Shown: one piece after another, positions 1 through 8,106 of the stretch
How the letters are laid out: each line of letters starts with the position of its first letter
How positions within the stretch are numbered: the stretch's first letter is position 1
DNA from: Bacteroidota bacterium
GTDB taxonomy: Bacteria > Bacteroidota > Bacteroidia > Cytophagales > Cyclobacteriaceae
Assembly (NCBI GenBank): GCA_027592755.1
Contig: JAQCLE010000035.1
Location: forward strand, 1-32,372
Direction of reading: 5' to 3'
DNA: 32,372 nt
The notes under the pieces: generated by a model
Database searches by the model: none
What the model was told of the DNA's origin: nothing
The model's input: only the letters and a program-made list of their open reading frames with translations
Made by a program: the position numbers and the translations under genes

Positions 1-140
1 AAAACGTGGCAAACATTAAGCATTACGGGATATTGCAACTTTATTCATAAAGGTTCGGATGAGTGTGATTATAAGCAGAACCATTGATTGCTTTTAAGTT
101 CTTCTATTCTGAGGTCATGATTTTGATAAAAGCAACTGTT

Positions 141-587
141 ATGAAAAACATCTCTCTGACATCATATAAGTTAGCTTTAATCTGTTTGCCGTTATTCTTA
201 CTTCTCTTGAGTAGTTGCAGTGGTTATAGAAATACAGCGAACTCAAATCCACAACAGAATAGCGTTGGTTCTGACTTCATTATTCCTACGGAAAATGATT
301 ATTCCCCTCAATCATGGGAGATATTATTTCGAAGAGTCCCCGGTATCCAGGTTATGGGCACCTATCCTAACTTATCTCTCAGAATTAGGGGAGCAAGTTC
401 ACTTAATATGACAACTAAGCCACTTTATGTTGTAGATGGTATTCCATTAGGACATGGCTTTGATAATCTGAACAGAGCTACAACTCCTAGAGAGGTCGCG
501 TATATTCAAGTTTTGAAAGGATCGGAAGCTACCATTTACGGTGCCAGGGGTTCAAACGGAGTGATTGTGGTTTCACTGAAAAAATAG
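141..587 (+). CDS. Plug-domain-only lipoprotein (TonB-receptor plug fold, no barrel)
   Basis: A 148-aa lipoprotein. The start at 141 gives a clean signal peptide ending in a lipobox (LLSSC) and is preferred over an in-frame ATG at 84. The mature part is one SusC/RagA-type plug domain: a segment with RVPGIQV, then LRIRGASS, then PLYVVDGIP, then IQVLKGSEATIYGARGSNGV and VVSLKK at the end. This is the order seen in the plug of TonB-linked receptors, but there is no beta-barrel and no carboxypeptidase-like N-terminal domain, and the protein ends exactly where the barrel would begin. It is lipid-anchored, probably to the outer membrane, facing periplasm or surface. Its function is unknown; a partner or decoy for SusC-type receptors is only a guess. 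It could also be a degenerate receptor, but the intact signal peptide and tidy stop argue for a real gene. It converges on the DUF1501 gene. Confidence 0.82.
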   Translation: MKNISLTSYKLALICLPLFLLLLSSCSGYRNTANSNPQQNSVGSDFIIPTENDYSPQSWEILFRRVPGIQVMGTYPNLSLRIRGASSLNMTTKPLYVVDGIPLGHGFDNLNRATTPREVAYIQVLKGSEATIYGARGSNGVIVVSLKK

Positions 588-654
588 AGCCTAAGTCATT
601 CACAAAACCGGTCTACTAACGATCTGCCTAAATTGTTTTGTTATCGGAATTCCA

Positions 655-708
655 TTATGCCAGAACGTCTTTCACTACCTCGCCGTGAACAACGATTGCA
701 GCTTCCCC
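655..708 (-). pseudogene. C-terminal echo of a second DUF1501-like gene
   Basis: On the minus strand these 18 codons read GEAAIVVHGEVVKDVLA and stop. The intact DUF1501 protein next door ends in TDVHGHVVHDILA. The match is at protein level (VHG-VV-D-[IV]-LA-stop), while most shared codons differ at the third base, so it is not a recent copy of the neighbour. It is read as the surviving 3' tip of a diverged DUF1501 paralogue. The fragment is very short and could be chance. Confidence 0.35.
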
Positions 709-722
709 AAAAAATAAATTTT

Positions 723-2177
723 CTAAGCAAGAATATCATGGACTACATGGCCATGCACATCGGTCAACCGGATGTCTCTTCCGTTGAACCGGTAGGTTTG
801 GTGTACGTGATCTATACCCAGCAGATGAAGCATTGTAGCATGCACATCATGAATATTGGTTCGGTTTTCAACAGCTCGGTAGCCATAGTCGTCAGTCTTT
901 CCATAAACTGTGCCCCCCTTAATGCCAGCCCCGGCGAGCCACATGCTGTAGGCAGTTGGGTTGTGGTCACGACCTATGCTAGCACGCATTTCAGCAAATG
1001 GTGTGCGCCCAAACTCTCCGGAAAATATGATGAGCGTAGTTTCCAATAGCCCACGAGCCTTCAGATCCTTAATCAGGCCCGCAATCGGCTGGTCCACTGC
1101 ATGCGCATTAGCCTCATGACCCGGTTTCAAATGACTATGCTGGTCCCACCGGTCGAATCCCGTATTTGAGCACGTAAGCTCTATAAAACGGACTCCACGC
1201 TCTACCAATCTTCTGGCCAAAAGGCATTGGGCAGCGTAGCTCCTGCAATGCTTATCATCAGAATCAAAACCATATAGTTTCTTGGTGGCTTTAGTCTCCC
1301 CGGAAATATCTGTCAATTCGGGTACTGAGGATTGCATCCGATAAGCTAATTCATAGTTGGAAATACTGGACTCGATTTGATCTTCCGGACCTAATTTATT
1401 CAATAACGCACGGTCCATTTGGTTCATATATTGCAACATTGATTGCTGTATTCCATCTGCGTCTTCATTTGGTAAAATATTGGCCAGGGCCTCTTTTCCC
1501 GTTCGCAACACAGATGCCTGATAAGTTGCTGGCAGAAAACCGTTTTTAAAATTATCCAAACCACCGGGAGGGGTTAATCCACCATCTAAAACCACGAATC
1601 CGGGGAAGTCTTCATTTTCGCTTCCCAGACCGTACGTTACCCAGGCTCCCATACTTGGTCTTCCCTGAAGGCCAATTCCTGTATGTAAGAAATAATTAGC
1701 ATTGGTGTGTTCGGGAAATTCAGAGTACATGGAATTGATCATTGCCATATCATCTACACATGTGGCTATTTGAGGAAATAGCTCACTCATCCACATTCCT
1801 GACTCTCCATGCTGCTTAAATTCCCAGGGACTTTTCAATAGCTTACCAATATTATTGAACTGGGTAGCTTCTACTTTGAATAATTCGTAAGGGCTTTTCC
1901 CATTGTCCCTGGTCAATCTGGGTTTAGGATCAAAAGAATCAACTTGTGAAACCCCACCGTCCATGTAAAGGAAAATGATACTTTTGGCTTTGGGGACGAA
2001 ATGAGGGATTTTATCCCCCAGAAGTCTGTTGAGTGACTGATTTGCAGAAAGGAGCTTTCCACCGAATGGTGTACTCCCCATTAGACCTAAGAGTGCCACC
2101 GAACCAAATCCGGTGCTCGCCAGGGAAAGCATCTCCCTACGGCTTATTCTCCGATTACAATAATCTTTGGAACTCAT
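723..2177 (-). CDS. DUF1501 protein, Tat-exported
   Basis: A 484-aa protein of the DUF1501 family (PF07394), which belongs to the alkaline phosphatase/sulfatase-like fold clan. The N-terminus carries a twin-arginine motif (SRREML, R13-R14) followed by a hydrophobic stretch, so Tat export in folded form is likely. Family features visible are IIFLYMDGGVSQVDSFDPKP near the N-terminus, GEFGRTPFAE and RDHNPTAYSMWLAGAGIKGG in the C-terminal half, and the tail LTDVHGHVVHDILA. The start at 2177 is chosen because its ATG overlaps the TGA of the upstream haem-protein gene (ATGA, 2174-2177), which implies translational coupling; a longer reading would extend into that gene. DUF1501 and DUF1549/DUF1553 genes are commonly paired in Planctomycetes and some Bacteroidota. 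The substrate is unknown. Confidence 0.93.
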   Translation of the reverse strand: MSSKDYCNRRISRREMLSLASTGFGSVALLGLMGSTPFGGKLLSANQSLNRLLGDKIPHFVPKAKSIIFLYMDGGVSQVDSFDPKPRLTRDNGKSPYELFKVEATQFNNIGKLLKSPWEFKQHGESGMWMSELFPQIATCVDDMAMINSMYSEFPEHTNANYFLHTGIGLQGRPSMGAWVTYGLGSENEDFPGFVVLDGGLTPPGGLDNFKNGFLPATYQASVLRTGKEALANILPNEDADGIQQSMLQYMNQMDRALLNKLGPEDQIESSISNYELAYRMQSSVPELTDISGETKATKKLYGFDSDDKHCRSYAAQCLLARRLVERGVRFIELTCSNTGFDRWDQHSHLKPGHEANAHAVDQPIAGLIKDLKARGLLETTLIIFSGEFGRTPFAEMRASIGRDHNPTAYSMWLAGAGIKGGTVYGKTDDYGYRAVENRTNIHDVHATMLHLLGIDHVHQTYRFNGRDIRLTDVHGHVVHDILA

Positions 2178-5100
2178 AATAAATGTACAAATTCTTTCAA
2201 GTTGAAAACTGCATGACAATACCCTGACCAAAGCCGAGGGTCATCTTTCATTTTGTCCAGGTTAGACCCGTATATTTGGGCTTGCGTTTCCAAAAGTGCC
2301 TGCGCCTTTTGAATCTCATCAAGTTGTGCCAGCCTCGAGAAAGCACTCAAATAAATCTCATTTATCCTCTCAGACAAAGAATAATCCTTGAGTGTTAGCA
2401 AATTTTTAGCCCATTTCATTGCCTGATCCTTCACAAATGGATCATTCATTAAGGACAAGGATTGTGCCGGAACATTAGTTGTATTTCTTCTCCCAAATGT
2501 ATTAAACGGGGTGGGCATGTCGAATACCACCATCATAGGAGAAAGAAAATTTCTTCTCACCGATAGGTAAATACTCCTCCTTCCGTTTCCATCCAGAGGG
2601 CCTGAACCTTTAGGTACACCTCTTCCGACCAAAAAATTAGTAAGTTGTACCGGTACAGGTTTTCCATACATGGTGGTATCCAGATTACCTGATACCGCCA
2701 AAATACCATCTCTAATAGCCTCAGCTTCAAGTCGTCTTATGGGAAAATGGTGAAGGAAATAATTATCAGGATCTATAGTTTGGTTTGCCTCCATAATTTC
2801 GGTTGACCGCTGAAAGGTTTGGGTCAGCAAGATATGCCTGATCATTTTTTTTATGGACCAACCGTCTTCAGTCATGCGTAAAGCCAGGTAATCCAGCAAC
2901 TTCGGATGGGTAGGAAGTTTTCCCTGAACCCCAAAATTATCGACAGTTTCTACTATCCCCCGACCAAAAATGTGATGCCAAATCCGGTTGACGATTATCC
3001 GCGATGTGAGAGGATTGAGGGGATCCACGAGTGACTCAGCCCATGCAAGTCTCCCACTGCCCTCCTGGGGAAAGGATTCGGGGTCGACTTTTATGGCACT
3101 AAGAAACCCCCTGGGAACTTTTTCCTTGCTTAAGTTATGAACGCTCCCCCTAATAAATACCGGGCTGAAGAGGGGTTCACCTTCGGTGAGCCCAATAAAA
3201 TGGGTTGAATCGTACAAATGGGGAGTAATATTGTCATACTCAGCTAATTGTGCCATCGCATTGGAGGAAAGTCTCGTTTGCCTGGATTTTAAAAGGTTAT
3301 CAACGAGATGAATCTGCTGAGGGGACGCCACGTTCTGCGTCCAGTCTTCAATGGCTTGTTTTTGAGACTCCAGGGAATAATCTGTGAGATCAACGGTTAC
3401 CAGGCCTTGCAAGTCAGGAAGGTCATGGTCATACGCGACAGCATATTCCACCTCGATGTAATCGTCTGGATTAATGCGGTAGGTATGCTCCTGTTTCCTT
3501 CCGTAGTGGCCCGGAGTGAATTGTAAGTAGGCCTTGTGCCCTTTGGCCAGTGACAAATCAAATTTATAGGTTTTCAATTCAGGATCTTCAATTATTGCCT
3601 CCAGACCTTCCCAAAGCGGGCCTTGAATCACATGAAAATTGTCGATAATAATCCTGATCAGGCCAGTATTACCTGTAGCTCTTACAGCTAATGAATCATG
3701 TTCAATAATGAAATTGGGAGAAAGTAAAACCCCCTGAATCCCTTTCGAAATGGCCCTGCTCGAAGCGATACCACTTCTTAAGCTTTTGACCCTGAGGGAT
3801 TTTCTGTCTATAATGGGCTCCCCCCTTAAAGGCGTTTCTCCAAACCCCCAGCCATCCGAGGACCAACCATCCCAATCGCCGTTGCGAAAATCACCTAAAA
3901 CCTTATAGTTGCCTTCAGGTTTCGAATCTACTTCCAGGGTTTGTATAAATTGTTTCTGCTTACGGATCGATTCCGATGAGGTCTCTTCTAGGAACATGGT
4001 TAACTGCCGGCCCACATGATTTCTTATTTCTCCTTTTATCTCCATCAAACGTTCGAGGTGATCTTCTTGCTCCAGCGTTTTTCTTGCCGGAATCGGACCT
4101 AACCTTGAGCTTTCGAACATCCCGTACATTGCATAATAATCTGTTGTGGGAATGGGGTCAAATTTGTGATCATGGCAGCGTGCACAGCCCACGGTGAGAC
4201 CCAGAAAGGTTTTGGAAGTGACATCGATTACATTGTCGATCTTATCTGCTTCCTCTAATTTTATGTCAACCGGACCGTGTTTACCCTCTCCAAGGAAAAC
4301 ATAACCTGTACCGATCACCGATTCATTAAATCCTTTCTCGGGATTGCGTCGAGGATTTTCCAACATATCCCCTGCCAGGTGCTCCTTAACAAACAGATCA
4401 TAAGGAACATCCGTATTAAAAGCCCGAATGAGGTAATCGCGATATTCCCAGGAATGGCTTATGTTATAGTCTCCCTCATGCCCCATGGTTTCTGCATACC
4501 GAACCAGATCCATCCAGTGCCTTGCCCAGCGTTCACCAAAACGAGGGGAGGAAAGGTAGTGATCGATAACTTTTTCGTAGGAATTTTCAGAAGCATCTGA
4601 AATAAAATCCTGCATATCTTCTTTGCTAGGTGGAAGACCAGTGAGCAAATAAGATGCTCGTCGGATTAAGGTGTTTTTTGCAGCCCTTTGCGAGGGCCTT
4701 AATTGGTTTTCGCTCAGCTTCTCGTTAACAAGGTGATCAATAATATCGGACGGTGATCCATCTGCCAATGACTGCGGCAATGCCGGCTTTTCGGGTGGTA
4801 TAAATGCCCAATAAGGCTTCCATTTGGCTCCCTGATCAATCCAACGCTCTAACAGGGCAATTTCACGCTCACTCAGGATCTTTTTGGCTTCTGGTGGGGG
4901 CATTCGAAAATCTGGTTCATCTGAAGTAATCCGCTTTATCAGCAAGCTTTTACCGGGTTTACCTGGAACGATAGCCGCTCCACCATGTTCTAATTGGGCG
5001 GTAGCGAATTCGAATTTATCCAAACGAACCCCTGCTTTCCTGGTGCTGGAATCCGGGCCGTGACAGACAAAACAATTCTGGGACAAAAGAGGCCGAATAT

Positions 5101-5233
5101 GAAAATTAAAATCTACAGTCTCTGGTAATGTGGGGTCATTGGGCTCTTCTGGCCAAGCACCAAATGCAATCAGGAGCAGCAAAAATCCAGATCCAATCAG
5201 AAGCCACTTTTGAATAGATTTTTTCAGTTTCAC
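2174..5233 (-). CDS. PSCyt1-DUF1549-DUF1553 membrane-anchored haem protein
   Basis: A 1019-aa protein in the family order found in Planctomycetes: PSCyt1 (about residues 45-110), DUF1549/PSCyt2 (about 160-370), a beta-rich middle region (about 440-600) and DUF1553/PSD1 (about 690-990). Residues 8-26 form a signal anchor. Two c-type haem motifs are visible, CFVCH (C54, C57, H58) and CARCH (C350, C353, H354); M111 in an MPPP context is a plausible axial ligand of the first. It probably acts in the periplasm or at the surface as a redox partner of the co-translated DUF1501 protein. The start is GTG at 5233; the in-frame stop five codons upstream leaves no ATG. The electron donor, acceptor and substrate are not known. 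Its place beside SusCD and a glycosidase suggests glycan metabolism. Confidence 0.93.
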   Translation of the reverse strand: MKLKKSIQKWLLIGSGFLLLLIAFGAWPEEPNDPTLPETVDFNFHIRPLLSQNCFVCHGPDSSTRKAGVRLDKFEFATAQLEHGGAAIVPGKPGKSLLIKRITSDEPDFRMPPPEAKKILSEREIALLERWIDQGAKWKPYWAFIPPEKPALPQSLADGSPSDIIDHLVNEKLSENQLRPSQRAAKNTLIRRASYLLTGLPPSKEDMQDFISDASENSYEKVIDHYLSSPRFGERWARHWMDLVRYAETMGHEGDYNISHSWEYRDYLIRAFNTDVPYDLFVKEHLAGDMLENPRRNPEKGFNESVIGTGYVFLGEGKHGPVDIKLEEADKIDNVIDVTSKTFLGLTVGCARCHDHKFDPIPTTDYYAMYGMFESSRLGPIPARKTLEQEDHLERLMEIKGEIRNHVGRQLTMFLEETSSESIRKQKQFIQTLEVDSKPEGNYKVLGDFRNGDWDGWSSDGWGFGETPLRGEPIIDRKSLRVKSLRSGIASSRAISKGIQGVLLSPNFIIEHDSLAVRATGNTGLIRIIIDNFHVIQGPLWEGLEAIIEDPELKTYKFDLSLAKGHKAYLQFTPGHYGRKQEHTYRINPDDYIEVEYAVAYDHDLPDLQGLVTVDLTDYSLESQKQAIEDWTQNVASPQQIHLVDNLLKSRQTRLSSNAMAQLAEYDNITPHLYDSTHFIGLTEGEPLFSPVFIRGSVHNLSKEKVPRGFLSAIKVDPESFPQEGSGRLAWAESLVDPLNPLTSRIIVNRIWHHIFGRGIVETVDNFGVQGKLPTHPKLLDYLALRMTEDGWSIKKMIRHILLTQTFQRSTEIMEANQTIDPDNYFLHHFPIRRLEAEAIRDGILAVSGNLDTTMYGKPVPVQLTNFLVGRGVPKGSGPLDGNGRRSIYLSVRRNFLSPMMVVFDMPTPFNTFGRRNTTNVPAQSLSLMNDPFVKDQAMKWAKNLLTLKDYSLSERINEIYLSAFSRLAQLDEIQKAQALLETQAQIYGSNLDKMKDDPRLWSGYCHAVFNLKEFVHLL

Positions 5234-5292
5234 TTGATTGATATGTTATAATCTAGAACATTGGGATATAACTTGAATGAACTACACTCTTT

Positions 5293-5300
5293 CAAATTTA
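5293..5300 (-). promoter_or_regulatory. Candidate -7 box for the haem/DUF1501 pair
   Basis: The minus strand reads TAAATTTG, a full match to the Bacteroidota -7 consensus TAnnTTTG, about 60 bp before the GTG start. A TTG that could serve as -33 lies at 5325-5327, but the 24-bp spacer is a little longer than usual. Confidence 0.3.
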
Positions 5301-5424
5301 ACTGGATAGGTTTGATCGGGATTCCAATATCAATTCTTAAAAATAGCATCTTCCAATACAAATTGTTTTCAATGACCTGTTCATTACTTATCCTGAAGTT
5401 ACACGAATTTCGTTCTATATTAAA

Positions 5425-5441
5425 TATCTCATTATGAGATA
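5425..5441. promoter_or_regulatory. 17-bp palindrome, possible operator
   Basis: TATCTCATTATGAGATA has 7-bp perfect arms around a 3-bp centre. It lies upstream of the candidate promoter of the haem/DUF1501 pair and has no T-run after it, so an operator or activator site fits better than a terminator. No regulator gene is present in the window. Confidence 0.3.
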
Positions 5442-5629
5442 CTTATAAAATTGGTGTTCAAAAAAAGCATCTAAAATTGTTACATCAGTTCTAATGATGT
5501 TTCATTTGAATAATGTTCTTGTGAGCTCAATTGTATTCTCACATTTAAAGAAAGGCTTATATAAGTAGTGTTATGCCAAAAAATCCTTCCCTGAGTATTA
5601 AGCTCCATAAGAACCGCATATTTGCCGGA

Positions 5630-7873
5630 TTAGTAAACAAAAGAATACTCCTTAACAGTTAATGGACGAATCTCAATATCATCAAAGCTAACGCTGCCAT
5701 TTTTGGCAAAGAAAAAGAGATTATCGCCATCATGATGTCCTCTTAAGCGGTTGATTATGGTTCTTTGATTATTAATAACCACATCAATGATTTTTTCTTT
5801 AACAATTACCTGTAGCTCGAACTGCTTATCCAGTCCTTTTACATTCTCAATATTCAGGTTATAAGCCTCCCATCGGGGGTCGTTGGATTCAGCCGCCAGA
5901 TCTCCATCCTGGGGCTCACCAAATTGGACCCGTTCCCGGCCTGGCTCAAAACGTAGTTCACGACCACTGTAGGTCTTTCCGCTTCCCCGGAAGCTCAATC
6001 CAAAATTCCTGGCATCCCTGGCATTGACAGTCATGATGATATGTAAATCCTGCGGAAGCCTGTAAACCACCGCAGTTTCAAGATTCCCTTTGGCGTTAAG
6101 ACTTATTGATTTCCCGCTGGCAGATGCCCCCCCAGATAGTAACTCTACACCAAACTCAAGTGGATATCCACTTTCCGGTATCACCTCGATCGGCCACTTC
6201 ATTCCTAGGGAGCCGTCATCAAATTGGATCAATTCTCTCATGGCAATATTCCCTCCCCAACCGGGAAAATCTACAAATCCAGCCAGTATCCTACGATTGT
6301 CGGCGTATTCGGATACCTTAGGCACCATTAATCCGTCATATATATTCGGATCAATTCTTTCCCACGGCCCTAAGGCCTTAGGTGATTTCCAGAGGGCATT
6401 CCTGCCAAGAATAAAGTAATACCACCCGTTCCATTCAAAATGATCGGGGCACTCATCAGAGGTGCCTTCAGGTAGCTCAACCAGATTCAGCTTGGCATCC
6501 TCCCATGTTATAAGATCTAACGACTTGAGTAATTCAACTCCACGGCGGATCAGGTAAAAATAATCGGATTTCTTATCAAAGAAAACCTCAACGTCATGCC
6601 CTGCTAAAAGAGAATTGAAATCTTTGGTGTAATTGATCCCATCTTCACTGACCGATGTAAACACCTGGTTGCCGATATATGGCTTGTCTATGTATTCAGC
6701 CCTGCTACCGCAATCGGTATAGAAGGCGTAATATTTGTTGTCTTTATGATTGTAAGTAATGTTGCAGGTACCCATGGAATTTTCCCATTGCTTCAATATA
6801 GGTACTGCCTTAGGATGTTCTTCCCAGTTAACCAGGTCTTTACTACTCAAATGAGCAAACTGGTGGGCACCTTTTCCCCACTTACTGCCATGATGACGAC
6901 GATCGAAAAGATAAATCATATGAAAGATACCATCGTGATAGTATGGTAAACAATCGCCGGCGAATGCTTGCCCTCGCGGTTTCCAGTATTGTATGTTAAT
7001 CTCTTTGGGGCCAAGTATTTCCAGATCTCGTTTAGCCACCATATCACCGCCACCGCTTAGCTTTGTAATCTCTTCCTGACTTAGTGCACGATCCCACAAA
7101 GCAACATGATCGATCATCCCAATAAATCCTGATTTTGTTTCTCTCTCACTCAACTCCGCCCCGATCAGGAACGGTCCCTGAAACTTGAAAAGATTGCCGT
7201 GAGGCCATTCTTCGTCTACCAATACTCCGTCGACAAAGAGTTCAAGATTCGGACCAGCAAATCGAATGATTATATCATGCCAACCATTGTTTTCAATGTT
7301 TTCGGTCCTAATGCTTAAATCCAGGACACCATCCATGAATTTCTGTGAGTGCCTTTGCTGCCCGATTATTTTACCATCCTCTTTCTTCAGTCGTTTGTCT
7401 CCGGTCTCAGTCTGCCAGAGATAATTCAGCTTTTTGCCAGTTCCGTATATTATCTGGGAGAATTTGTTGTCCTGATCATGTCTTGCGAACAGAGGGCTCT
7501 CCCATTTTTCGTCTTCATCCTTGACCCGCATCAGCAGAGTCATTTCTTGGCCAGTAAGTTGCAGTCCTGCCCCACCTGTTAAAAAATACCCCCCATCAAA
7601 TCTGGCAGCGTACCCATCGCCGCCACGTGCCTCAGAGGCTTGTATTTCCTCCTCTTTCAATTTTACTCCCACTTCCACCTTGCCCTGGGGCACTAATCCT
7701 ACATCATTTTCAGAGGCACTCTGTAGATCTCTCATAGCCCATAAAGCCGCTGCATCATTGAAAGGTGATGTCATCTTTGGCCTTGGTGCACAACTATACA
7801 ACATTGGAATCACGATGGCGAATGTGATTAATCGTGAACCAGTGGTTAAGCTTTTTAATTGTTTCGTTTTCAT
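5630..7873 (-). CDS. LamG + GH32-like glycoside hydrolase lipoprotein
   Basis: A 747-aa lipoprotein; the start at 7873 gives a signal peptide ending in a lipobox (MLYSC, Cys28). Domains are a LamG/concanavalin-like sandwich (about 80-270), a five-bladed propeller of GH32 type (about 290-560) and a C-terminal beta-sandwich (about 580-740). The three GH32 acidic positions can be placed: D307 in AGDCLP (nucleophile blade), D427 in GHDVEVF (the RDP position, with Arg replaced by His), and E474 in DECPDHF (the EC acid/base motif). GH32 enzymes cleave beta-fructosides such as levan, inulin or sucrose. The unusual first motif (no WMNDPN) means the substrate may differ; a GH43-like activity is the main alternative. 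It is anchored at the cell surface or periplasm and sits in the same strand block as SusCD. Confidence 0.8.
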   Translation of the reverse strand: MKTKQLKSLTTGSRLITFAIVIPMLYSCAPRPKMTSPFNDAAALWAMRDLQSASENDVGLVPQGKVEVGVKLKEEEIQASEARGGDGYAARFDGGYFLTGGAGLQLTGQEMTLLMRVKDEDEKWESPLFARHDQDNKFSQIIYGTGKKLNYLWQTETGDKRLKKEDGKIIGQQRHSQKFMDGVLDLSIRTENIENNGWHDIIIRFAGPNLELFVDGVLVDEEWPHGNLFKFQGPFLIGAELSERETKSGFIGMIDHVALWDRALSQEEITKLSGGGDMVAKRDLEILGPKEINIQYWKPRGQAFAGDCLPYYHDGIFHMIYLFDRRHHGSKWGKGAHQFAHLSSKDLVNWEEHPKAVPILKQWENSMGTCNITYNHKDNKYYAFYTDCGSRAEYIDKPYIGNQVFTSVSEDGINYTKDFNSLLAGHDVEVFFDKKSDYFYLIRRGVELLKSLDLITWEDAKLNLVELPEGTSDECPDHFEWNGWYYFILGRNALWKSPKALGPWERIDPNIYDGLMVPKVSEYADNRRILAGFVDFPGWGGNIAMRELIQFDDGSLGMKWPIEVIPESGYPLEFGVELLSGGASASGKSISLNAKGNLETAVVYRLPQDLHIIMTVNARDARNFGLSFRGSGKTYSGRELRFEPGRERVQFGEPQDGDLAAESNDPRWEAYNLNIENVKGLDKQFELQVIVKEKIIDVVINNQRTIINRLRGHHDGDNLFFFAKNGSVSFDDIEIRPLTVKEYSFVY

Positions 7874-7964
7874 GTCAGTTGAAAAGTCTTCTTGGTTCAA
7901 GTCCTTAGACTGATTTTTTTGATTAAATAATAATTAGAGACAAACTATTCGTCCCTTTTGGTGC

Positions 7965-7976
7965 AAGGCATGCCTT
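7965..7976. promoter_or_regulatory. 12-bp perfect palindrome upstream of GH32-like gene
   Basis: AAGGCATGCCTT is perfectly self-complementary and lies about 90 bp before the start of the GH32-like gene, in the 233-bp gap after the FG-GAP gene. It may be a binding site for a dimeric regulator. Nothing else supports this. Confidence 0.2.
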
Positions 7977-8000
7977 AGACAAAGGAATCCTTTGGATCGG

Positions 8001-8014
8001 GACTCGCTCAGAAA
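8001..8014. repeat. Left copy of 14-bp inverted repeat flanking the FG-GAP gene
   Basis: GACTCGCTCAGAAA here is the exact reverse complement of TTTCTGAGCGAGTC at 10023-10036. The two copies bracket the FG-GAP/ASPIC gene, one in each flanking intergenic gap. No transposase lies between them. Confidence 0.4.
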
Positions 8015-8106
8015 GGTACAAAAAGTCACCTCTTCTTTTCACACAGCGACTCCTTACGCGGCTTGATATAAGACTCCTAACAAATTAACTACCGCTCTTA
8101 GGGTAA

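Larger units (their letters stand above)
5234..5629. other. AT-rich gap with palindrome, no gene seen
   Basis: This 396-bp gap lies between the GH32-like gene (ending at 5630) and the haem-protein gene (starting at 5233). No convincing coding remnant was found on either strand. It contains a Bacteroidota-type -7 box (5293-5300, minus strand) and a 17-bp palindrome (5425-5441), both listed separately. The length suggests that the haem/DUF1501 pair has its own promoter and is a separate transcription unit from the GH32-like gene. Confidence 0.6.

Noticed and set aside
84-140. Upstream in-frame start of the plug lipoprotein
   Set aside because: Starting at 84 would put 19 extra residues before a clean lipoprotein signal peptide. 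141 fits better.
633-1049. Open frame of 138 codons on the plus strand
   Set aside because: It lies mostly antisense to the DUF1501 gene, whose protein has clear family motifs. The frame has no recognisable domain.
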